A DNA stretch of 64,000 bases from positions 930,001 through 994,000 of the forward strand of contig NZ_CP170642.1 of the NCBI RefSeq assembly GCF_042926695.1, in the 5' to 3' direction. Below, in pieces: positions 1-6,573 of the stretch. The position numbers were made by a program, and so were the translations under genes. How positions within the stretch are numbered: position 1 is the stretch's first letter; every line of letters starts with the position of its first letter. The notes below the pieces were generated by a model. It was not told where the DNA came from. It made no database searches and was given only the letters and a program-made list of their open reading frames with translations. The stretch comes from Lonepinella koalarum. Lineage in GTDB: Bacteria; Pseudomonadota; Gammaproteobacteria; Enterobacterales; Pasteurellaceae.

Positions 1-1
1 C

Positions 2-742
2 TGTAACTTTAATGCTCCAATCGGGGATAAACCAGCGTTATTTACTCACGATGAAGTTACTACCCTATTCCATGAATTTGGGCATGGTATTCATCATCTG
101 TTAACGCTGATTGATGTGGGGGATGTGTCTGGGATTAATGGTGTGCCTTGGGATGCAGTGGAATTACCAAGTCAATTTATGGAAAATTGGTGTTGGGAAG
201 AAGATGCGTTAGCCTTTATTTCAGGGCATTATCAAACTGGCGAACCATTACCAAAAGAAAAATTGACACAGTTGATTAAGGCGAAAAATTTCCAAGCTGC
301 GATGTTTGTATTACGTCAATTAGAATTTGGCTTGTTTGATTTCCGTCTGCATCATCATTATCAAGTGGGCAAAGCTAATCAAGTGTTAGACACGTTAAAA
401 GCCGTGAAAGATCAAGTGGCTGTAATTAAAGGAGTGGACTGGGTGAGAACTCCTCATAGTTTTAGCCATATTTTTGCGGGTGGTTATGCCGCAGGTTATT
501 ACAGCTATTTATGGGCAGAAGTATTATCCGCCGATGCCTATTCTCGCTTTGAACAAGAAGGTATTTTTAACCCTATCACAGGACAATCTTTCCTTGATGA
601 AATTTTAACTCGTGGTGGTTCAGAAGAACCGATGCAACTGTTTGAACGGTTCCGTGGTCGTAAACCAACCTTAGATGCGTTATTACGCCATAAAGGGATT
701 TTGGACAAGGTGGAAAAAGCCCCCTGTGTCACGAAACAATAG
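2..742 (+). CDS. prlC: Oligopeptidase A (M3 zinc metallopeptidase), C-terminal part
   Basis: The reading frame is open from base 2, so only the last 246 residues are present; the start lies left of the window. The M3-family zinc motif HEFGH is at fragment residues 24-28, and the downstream Glu of FMENW (about residue 61) is the expected third zinc ligand. The rest follows E. coli oligopeptidase A (OpdA/PrlC), a cytosolic enzyme that degrades short peptides, including cleaved signal peptides. A GTG at 116 opens a shorter frame, but the zinc motif lies upstream of it, so it is not the real start. Identification is firm; the N-terminal half cannot be assessed. Confidence 0.95.
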   Translation, partial: CNFNAPIGDKPALFTHDEVTTLFHEFGHGIHHLLTLIDVGDVSGINGVPWDAVELPSQFMENWCWEEDALAFISGHYQTGEPLPKEKLTQLIKAKNFQAAMFVLRQLEFGLFDFRLHHHYQVGKANQVLDTLKAVKDQVAVIKGVDWVRTPHSFSHIFAGGYAAGYYSYLWAEVLSADAYSRFEQEGIFNPITGQSFLDEILTRGGSEEPMQLFERFRGRKPTLDALLRHKGILDKVEKAPCVTKQ

Positions 743-791
743 CATCACAAAACAATAGTAACCCTGTTAACAAATTAAGTAAGGAGTTTTT

Positions 792-1538
792 ATGAGTATT
801 TTAGTCACTGGTGCATCCGCTGGTTTTGGTAAAGCTATATGTAAAAGTTTAGTTAAAGCTGGCTATAAAGTGATTGGTGCAGCACGTCGCGTAGAGAAAT
901 TACAAACATTACAAGTCGAGTTAGGGGAGAATTTTTATCCCCTTATAATGGATGTGTCAAAAACAAGCGAAATTGACACCGCGCTTGCCAGCCTACCAAC
1001 AGAATGGGCGGAGATTGAATTGTTAGTCAATAACGCTGGTCTTGCCCTAGGTTTAGAACCCGCTCATCAAGCGCATTTTGATGACTGGCTAACCATGATC
1101 AATACCAATATTATCGGTTTAACTTATTTAACTCGCCAAATTTTACCTAAAATGGTAGAACGCAACCAAGGGCATATTATTAATTTAGGCTCTATTGCTG
1201 GCACTTATCCCTATCCCGGTGGTAATGTTTATGGCGCAACCAAAGCTTTTGTTAAACAATTTAGTTTAAATTTGAGAGCGGATTTAGCTGGTACAGCTAT
1301 TCGAGTCACCAACGTTGAACCAGGGTTATGCGGTGGAACAGAGTTCTCAAATGTACGTTTTAAGGGGGATGATGAAAAAGCGGCTAACCTATATAAAGGC
1401 ACAAACGCCATTCAACCTGAAGATATTGCTAATGCCGTGTTATGGATTTATCAACAACCTGCTCACGTAAATATTAATCGGATTGAGATTATGCCTGTGT
1501 CGCAGAGCTTTGCGGCGTTGAATGTAGTAAAAAATTAG
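792..1538 (+). CDS. ydfG: NADP-dependent 3-hydroxy acid dehydrogenase (YdfG-type SDR)
   Basis: A 248-aa classical short-chain dehydrogenase. The nucleotide-binding glycine motif TGASAGFG is at residues 6-13, NNAG follows near 80-90, and the catalytic Ser134, Tyr147 and Lys151 are in place. Sequence and length match E. coli YdfG, an NADP-dependent oxidoreductase of L-allo-threonine, L-serine and 3-hydroxy acids such as 3-hydroxypropionate. A good Shine-Dalgarno (aaggag) sits at 781-786 before ATG 792. It follows prlC by 49 bases on the same strand and ends in an inverted uptake-signal pair that probably terminates it. The substrate assignment is by family only. Confidence 0.93.
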   Translation: MSILVTGASAGFGKAICKSLVKAGYKVIGAARRVEKLQTLQVELGENFYPLIMDVSKTSEIDTALASLPTEWAEIELLVNNAGLALGLEPAHQAHFDDWLTMINTNIIGLTYLTRQILPKMVERNQGHIINLGSIAGTYPYPGGNVYGATKAFVKQFSLNLRADLAGTAIRVTNVEPGLCGGTEFSNVRFKGDDEKAANLYKGTNAIQPEDIANAVLWIYQQPAHVNINRIEIMPVSQSFAALNVVKN

Positions 1539-1547
1539 CAAAAAAAT

Positions 1548-1581
1548 ACCGCACTTAGATATTAAATTATCAAAGTGCGGT
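1548..1581 (+). terminator. Inverted uptake-signal pair, probable terminator of ydfG
   Basis: ACCGCACTT (1548-1556) and AAGTGCGGT (1573-1581) form a 9-bp stem with a 16-nt loop just after the ydfG stop. Paired inverted Haemophilus uptake signals commonly serve as terminators in this family. Before the IS inserted, this hairpin would also have lain directly downstream of mdh on the other strand. Confidence 0.7.
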
Positions 1582-1677
1582 AATTTATCATCTAAAAATT
1601 AGGCATAATGGACAAAATGGTTGCTAAGTAGTAGGTTAAAGCCTTATAGTACAAGGCTTTAACCCACTTTCAAAATT

Positions 1678-2632
1678 ATGAACAAAAAAATTGCCCATTT
1701 TGCTTAAAAAATACTACAAAAAAATATGGGATCAGAAATAAGATCCAACGTTTCAAATGCACCTCTTGCGGGAAATTATTTAGCAATAATTCACCATTAA
1801 ATTCTGCCCAAATTTGGCATGATTATTCCGTTAAAAAACAAACCTTAAAAGAGTTATCAGAAACTTACCAATGTTCAATACGAACCATTCAACGACACAT
1901 CAAAAAACCCCCCAAATCGGTGCTTATTGAGCCTGAATTCACGCCTATCAATATCATCATGGATGTTACCTTTTTTAGCCGTAAATTTGGGGTTATGGTT
2001 TTTATGAATTCGCTTACAGATACAGTGATCTATCATCAAGTTGTGAAAACGGAAAAAGCGGTTTATTACAAAATTGCAATAAATAAACTGAGAGAAAAAG
2101 GCTATAAAATTCAATCTATTACATGTGATGGGAAGCGTGGGTTACTGAAAGATCTTTTTGATACTCCTATTCAACTTTGTCATTTTCATCAGGTGGCAAT
2201 GGTTATACGAAAGCTCACAAGAAACCCAAAGTCTGAAGCTGGAAAAGAGTTAAAAGATCTGGTTAAAACACTTAAAAAATAGCACTAAAAATACGTTTTA
2301 TCGTCATCTAAATGAATGGTATCAGAAACACAAAAACTACCTGTTAGAGCGTTCAGAAAAAAGCGGAACAAAACGGTAGAAAGCCATTCAAACACAAACA
2401 ACTTAGAAGTGCCTATTTCAGTTTAAAACGGCATGAAAATGTCTTATTTACTTTTGAAAAATATCCCGAATTAAAGATCGAAAAAACAACAAATCGGCTT
2501 GAAGGACTATTTAAAGAATTAAAGAAGAAATTAGCAGTACACAGCGGTCTAAAAACAAAGAATAAAATCTTGTTTATACAGGATTTTTTGAATAAGAAAA
2601 GTTGCTATTCAGTGAAAGAAAATACTAAATAG
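1678..2632 (+). pseudogene. IS256-family transposase, variant Zn-binding type, frameshifted
   Basis: Reading across frames gives an N-terminal zinc-ribbon-like region with CPFC and CTSCGK cysteine pairs, a helix-turn-helix-like stretch (LSETYQCSIRTIQRHI), then a mutator-type DDE core. The catalytic Asp candidates are in IIMDVTFF and ITCDGKRGLL, CHFHQ follows, and the likely Glu is in NRLEGLFKELK near the C-terminus. The best ATG (1678) is out of frame with the zinc motif across an A7 run (MNKKI versus MNKKNCPFC). Further frame breaks sit in A6 runs at 2274-2279 and 2357-2362. All three breaks are in poly-A, so decay, slippage and sequencing error are all possible. The longest intact piece, GTG 1920 to 2282, covers only the middle of the protein. 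Confidence 0.85.
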
Positions 2633-2650
2633 CAACCATTTTGTCCAATA

Positions 2651-2694
2651 GGCATAATTGATCAGAAATTAGCAACCATTTTGTCCATTATGCC
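2651..2694 (+). repeat. 44-bp mini-IS remnant (left-end start joined to a right end)
   Basis: After the inner right-end repeat comes GGCATAAT, identical to the first 8 bases of the IS left end, then about 10 unrelated bases and a full right-end repeat. This looks like a second tandem IS copy deleted down to its two tips. Head-to-tail junctions with a short spacer are known in IS256-type circular intermediates; the deletion history is inferred. Confidence 0.5.
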
Positions 2695-2699
2695 AAAAA

Positions 2700-3632
2700 T
2701 TAAGCGACAAATTTTTCACCTAACTCAATATCCGCTTTCAATTGTGGTAACATGGCTTGAAGTTGCTCTTGTTCAAATTGGCTTAATTCACCGATTGGTA
2801 ATAACGCATCAACCCCTTCACGACCGAAACGTACAGGTTGTGAGAAGAAGCGAGCGTATTCACCGTTGCCTTCCACATAAGCACATTCTACCGCGGTTTC
2901 ACCTTGTAAGCCACGCACGAGCGCTTGAGTAAAGCGTGCTGCTGCCATTGCCATAGAAAGTGTAGCAGAACCCGAACCCGCTTTCGCATTCACGACGTCA
3001 GTCCCTGCATTTTGCACACGTTTAGTTAATTCAACAATCTCTTCTTTGTCCCAAGTCGCATATTGTACTTGTGAGAAAATAGGTAAAATCGTGGTACCTG
3101 AGTGACCGCCGATCACTGGAATACTGTTACGCTCTACTTCTAAACCTTTTTGTTCCGCAACAAAGGTTTCCGCACGTAATACATCTAACGTGGTGATACC
3201 AAATAATCTACGTTTATCGTAAATGCCTGCTTTTTTCAATACTTCAGCAGCAATAGCAACAGTGGTATTTACTGGGTTAGTAATAATACCGATACAGGCT
3301 TTTGGTGCAAATTCAGTCACATTTTGCACTAAATCTCGGATGATACCAGCATTAATATTGAATAAGTCAGAACGATCCATACCCGGCTTTCTTGCTACGC
3401 CAGCAGAAATAACTACTACATCAGCACCGGTCAATGCAGCACCGATATCATCACCAGCATAACCCTCCACTTTAACGGCGGTAGAGATATGACTTAAATC
3501 TTTTGCCACTCCCGGCGTCATTGGAGCTACATCATATAATGCTAACTCTGATCCTGCTGGAAGTTGTAATTTTAATAAAAGTGATAATGGTTGACCAATA
3601 CCACCTGCTGCACCTAAAACGGCAATTTTCAT
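2700..3632 (-). CDS. mdh: Malate dehydrogenase
   Basis: A 310-aa NAD-dependent malate dehydrogenase of the bacterial/mitochondrial type, interconverting malate and oxaloacetate in the cytosol. The Rossmann glycine loop GAAGGIG is at residues 7-13, the mobile-loop arginines are in ARKPGMDR, NPVN is present, and the catalytic His is in IGGHSGTT near residue 177. Length matches E. coli Mdh (312 aa). It diverges from argR, as in H. influenzae, with a CRP-like site between them. Its stop codon lies inside the 8-bp target duplication of IS copy A, so the coding sequence is intact but its original downstream sequence has been moved about 1.1 kb away. Confidence 0.97.
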   Translation of the reverse strand: MKIAVLGAAGGIGQPLSLLLKLQLPAGSELALYDVAPMTPGVAKDLSHISTAVKVEGYAGDDIGAALTGADVVVISAGVARKPGMDRSDLFNINAGIIRDLVQNVTEFAPKACIGIITNPVNTTVAIAAEVLKKAGIYDKRRLFGITTLDVLRAETFVAEQKGLEVERNSIPVIGGHSGTTILPIFSQVQYATWDKEEIVELTKRVQNAGTDVVNAKAGSGSATLSMAMAAARFTQALVRGLQGETAVECAYVEGNGEYARFFSQPVRFGREGVDALLPIGELSQFEQEQLQAMLPQLKADIELGEKFVA

Positions 3633-3763
3633 AGTTTTCTCCTTAAATATTAAAAAATTAGGTATTGTAACAATTCAGTAATTACCAAAATGGCTACAAA
3701 ACCTAGCTATCTATTATAGTTTAAACATAACAACCATATAATTCAAATAACAAAATGCAAATT

Positions 3764-3779
3764 TGCGATCTAGCTCAAA
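3764..3779. promoter_or_regulatory. CRP-like site between mdh and argR
   Basis: TGCGA-TCTAGC-TCAAA resembles the CRP consensus TGTGA-N6-TCACA at 8 of 10 half-site positions, including the TCTAG-type centre frequent in Haemophilus sites. It lies 132 bases upstream of mdh and about 100 upstream of argR. Control of mdh is the likelier target because mdh is CRP-controlled in enterobacteria. Confidence 0.5.
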
Positions 3780-3826
3780 TTTTTCGTCAATTATGTGCAT
3801 ATGAATAAATTTTTATTGATTAATTC

Positions 3827-3849
3827 TGCATTTTTATGCAAAATTTATG
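3827..3849. promoter_or_regulatory. ARG box(es) upstream of argR
   Basis: TGCATTTTTATGCA (3827-3840) is a perfect palindrome with the 5-4-5 layout of ARG boxes (E. coli TGAATaattATTCA). A second, overlapping half-site pair, ATGCAAAATTTATGCA, runs from 3836. Another box-like stretch (TGAATAAATTTTTA) lies about 25 bases upstream. Paired ARG boxes are the usual ArgR hexamer target, so argR is probably autoregulated. Confidence 0.6.
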
Positions 3850-3876
3850 CAACACATTCTAAATAAGCAAAACGTG

Positions 3877-4344
3877 ATGATTGAAACAAAAAATGACAGC
3901 TTAATGACAGCATTTAAGGATTTATTAGCGCAAGAAAAATTTAGTTCACAGGTTGAAATTGTAAATGCGCTACAAGATCTTGGATTTAGTAGCATTAATC
4001 AATCTAAGGTTTCTCGTATGCTAAGTAAATTTGGTGCGGTACGAACTCGCAATACCAGAATGGAAATGGTATATTGTTTGCCCAATGAATTAAGTGTGCC
4101 AAATACCAGTAGTCCATTGAAAAATCTGGTGTTAGATATTGATCATAATGCCTTGTTGGTTGTGATCAAAACTAGTCCGGGGGCTGCACAATTAATTGCT
4201 CGTTTATTAGACTCTGTGGGAAAAACCGATGGTATTTTAGGTACCATTGCGGGGGACGATACTATTTTTGTGACCCCAACACTGAATACACCAATAAAAC
4301 AGCTGATTATTAATATTCAACAACTTTTTGAGAGTTCATTGTAA
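3877..4344 (+). CDS. argR: Arginine repressor ArgR
   Basis: A 155-aa repressor that binds L-arginine and ARG boxes as a hexamer. The winged helix-turn-helix N-domain contains SSINQSKVSRMLSKFGAVRTRN, whose SxxSR-type recognition motif is characteristic of ArgR. The C-domain has the arginine-binding GTIAGDDTIF motif. An upstream ATG at 3847 would add ten residues, but the family starts close to the internal ATG at 3877 (E. coli 156 aa), and 3847 lies inside the operator-like palindromes. It diverges from mdh. The next gene starts 2 bases after its stop, so the two are probably co-transcribed. Confidence 0.93.
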   Translation: MIETKNDSLMTAFKDLLAQEKFSSQVEIVNALQDLGFSSINQSKVSRMLSKFGAVRTRNTRMEMVYCLPNELSVPNTSSPLKNLVLDIDHNALLVVIKTSPGAAQLIARLLDSVGKTDGILGTIAGDDTIFVTPTLNTPIKQLIINIQQLFESSL

Positions 4345-4346
4345 AG

Positions 4347-5252
4347 ATGCATATTTTTATTACCGGTGGCACCGGATTAATCGGACAAAAATTAGTCAAT
4401 CGCTGGCTTGGTCAAAAATATCAAGTCACGTTATTGACACGTTCCCCTGAAAAAGCACTGTCTCACTTCCACTCCCACCCTAAATTTAATTGCCTAACCG
4501 CGGTGAATTCTTTACAGGAGTTTGCCAATTTTAATTCATTTGATGCAGTGGTCAATTTAGCTGGTGAACCGATTTTTGATCGTCGCTGGACAGCACAACA
4601 AAAAGATCGCCTATGGCAAAGCCGAATTAATTTAACCGAAAAATTAACCGCACTTATTAATGCTAGCCAAACACCTCCAACCTGTTTTCTTTCAGGATCT
4701 GCCTATGGTTATTATGGCAATACTGGTGAACAAATTGTCACGGAAGAACATCCAGCAGCAACAAACTTTGCGGCTCGTTTGTGCCAACAATGGGAAAAAA
4801 CCGCCTTGCAAGCACATTGCCGAGTTTGCTTGTCAAGAACCGGTATGGTATTTTCTCCGAAAGGTGGTGCATTAGCCAAAATGTTACCTTTATATCGTTA
4901 TGGTCTAGGGGGAAAATTAGGCAATGGCTTACAATTTATGCCTTGGATAGCACTTGAAGATATGGTCAATGCGCTTAACTTTCTTCTGCATCATACTCAA
5001 TGTCAAGGGGCATTTAATCTGTGTTCTCCACATCCCATCCGCAATACCGATTTTAACCGCTTATTAGCTAAGCAATTACAGCGTACTGCTTTTTTCACTG
5101 TACCTGCTTTTGTACTCAAACTGATCTTAGGTGAACGAGCGAGTTTAATTTTAGATAGCCAAAATCTTTGTCCGCAAAAATTATTAGCACAAGGTTTTCA
5201 ATTTCAATATTCTCAGCTTGACGACTATTTACATTCAACATTTGGCAAATAG
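4347..5252 (+). CDS. TIGR01777-family NAD(P)-dependent epimerase/sugar nucleotide-type SDR (YfcH-like)
   Basis: A 301-aa extended short-chain dehydrogenase with an N-terminal GGTGLIG dinucleotide motif (residues 7-13) and NLAGEPI, and a Ser/Tyr region (SGSAYGYYG) matching the TIGR01777 (SDR39U1, E. coli YfcH) family. A C-terminal DUF1731-like segment ends the protein. The substrate of this family is unknown. It begins 2 bases after argR, an arrangement I recall from H. influenzae. Nothing links it to arginine metabolism beyond position. Confidence 0.85.
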   Translation: MHIFITGGTGLIGQKLVNRWLGQKYQVTLLTRSPEKALSHFHSHPKFNCLTAVNSLQEFANFNSFDAVVNLAGEPIFDRRWTAQQKDRLWQSRINLTEKLTALINASQTPPTCFLSGSAYGYYGNTGEQIVTEEHPAATNFAARLCQQWEKTALQAHCRVCLSRTGMVFSPKGGALAKMLPLYRYGLGGKLGNGLQFMPWIALEDMVNALNFLLHHTQCQGAFNLCSPHPIRNTDFNRLLAKQLQRTAFFTVPAFVLKLILGERASLILDSQNLCPQKLLAQGFQFQYSQLDDYLHSTFGK

Positions 5253-5298
5253 ACAATTAATGTATAAAATAGCCTCGCTTAATTAAGATGAGATAGCT

Positions 5299-6573
5299 AT
5301 GCAAACAAATTCGTTCCCCGTTACTGATGATTCAGATCTTCAAATCAATCACATTGCTCGTTGTGGCGAATGTAATGCATTAGTAGCGGTCTCTAATTTG
5401 GCAAAAGGTGAACATGCTGAATGTCCACGCTGTCATTATGATTTACAATCCGAAGATCGCTGGTCGTTAAAACGTTGTGCTATTATTGCTCTTTCTATCC
5501 TGATTTTAATGCCGTTTGCATTAAAATATCCATTATTGAGCGTAGATTTACTCGGCTCACAAGTGGATGCTTCAATTTGGGGAGGAATATGGAAAATGGC
5601 AACGGAAGGTTATCCTTATACCGCATTTTTAATTTTTCTCTGTGCCGTCTTTATGCCAATATCCTTTGCCTTGCTGATCATTTTATTACAGCTGGCTAAA
5701 CTCACTCGACAAATACCCCGTAATTTATTAATTGCTATAGATTATATTAAGCCTTGGGTAATGTTCGATGTTTATTTAGTAGCTTTGGGGGTAACCGCCT
5801 TTAAAGTGCGTGATTATGCCACCTTGTCTTTTGATATTTATCTGATTGCTTTTTTAACTACTGCCTTGCTGAATACCCTATTATTCGCCAAAATCAATCC
5901 CAAAGAATTGTGGAATGATTTTTATCCACAATATACTAAATTATCTGAAATATCTGCCGAAAATCCACCGCACTTTTGTCATAGTTGCGAGTATACTTTT
6001 GAGCATCCCGTTAAGGATCATAAAGGTATAGATCGTTGCCCGCGTTGCCATAATGAACCCAATAAAACCGCAGAGACAAGCTTACAACAAACTTGGGCGG
6101 CATTAATCGCTGGGATTGTCATGATTTTTCCTGCCAATATATTTCCGATTTCCTATGTTTCAATGACGAATGTACCGACGGGTGATACCTTAATATCTGG
6201 GGTCATATCTTTTGTGGAAATGGGAAGTTATTTTGTTGCTTTTGTGGTTTTTTTTGCCAGTATTTTTGTCCCCTTTAGTAAAATTGTGATCATGTTATAT
6301 TTATTATTTAGCATACATTTTAGGTGGCAACATTCCGTAAAATGGCAAATGCGATTATTTCATATTGTGCATTTTGTTGGTCGTTGGTCAATGCTGGATT
6401 TATTTGTCTTAGCCTTAATGATGTCTTTGGTAACGCGAGGGCAAATTATTAATTTTTCGGTGGGTCCTGCCGCCATTTATTTTGGTCTATCCGTGTTTTT
6501 AACCATGATAGCTACCACTACTTTTGATAGTCGTTTACTTTGGAAAATCTATGACGAAAGAAAATCAAACTGA
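5299..6573 (+). CDS. letA: LetA (YebS/PqiA-family) inner-membrane lipid-transport partner
   Basis: A 424-aa PqiA-family membrane protein. Two cysteine knuckles (CGECNALV..CPRCH near the N-terminus and CHSCEY..CPRCHN near residue 230) each precede a bundle of about four membrane helices, the duplicated layout of E. coli YebS/LetA (427 aa). It works with the MCE-domain protein LetB in moving lipids across the envelope. The assignment to LetA rather than PqiA rests on its partner, which has seven MCE domains. It overlaps letB by 23 bases, so translation is coupled. It is separated from the upstream epimerase gene by 46 bases. Confidence 0.88.
   Translation: MQTNSFPVTDDSDLQINHIARCGECNALVAVSNLAKGEHAECPRCHYDLQSEDRWSLKRCAIIALSILILMPFALKYPLLSVDLLGSQVDASIWGGIWKMATEGYPYTAFLIFLCAVFMPISFALLIILLQLAKLTRQIPRNLLIAIDYIKPWVMFDVYLVALGVTAFKVRDYATLSFDIYLIAFLTTALLNTLLFAKINPKELWNDFYPQYTKLSEISAENPPHFCHSCEYTFEHPVKDHKGIDRCPRCHNEPNKTAETSLQQTWAALIAGIVMIFPANIFPISYVSMTNVPTGDTLISGVISFVEMGSYFVAFVVFFASIFVPFSKIVIMLYLLFSIHFRWQHSVKWQMRLFHIVHFVGRWSMLDLFVLALMMSLVTRGQIINFSVGPAAIYFGLSVFLTMIATTTFDSRLLWKIYDERKSN

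Larger units (their letters stand above)
1602..2694 (+). mobile_element. IS256-family element (variant Zn-binding type), copy A, with perfect ends and 8-bp target duplication
   Basis: The outer ends are perfect 26-bp inverted repeats (1602-1627 and 2669-2694, beginning GGCATAATGGACAAAATGG). An 8-bp target duplication AAAAATTA flanks them at 1594-1601 and 2695-2702, as expected for IS256-type transposition. Inside the left end is a hairpin, GTTAAAGCCTT (1635-1645) with AAGGCTTTAAC (1653-1663). The transposase gene on the plus strand is broken by frameshifts. The right end is double: an inner copy of the terminal repeat (about 2629-2650) precedes the outer one. The right target duplication contains the mdh stop codon. 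A decayed sister copy in the same orientation lies at about 31993-32869. Confidence 0.92.

Noticed and set aside
2681..2932. 83-aa plus-strand frame over the mdh 3' end
   Set aside because: Shadow of mdh; begins inside the IS end.
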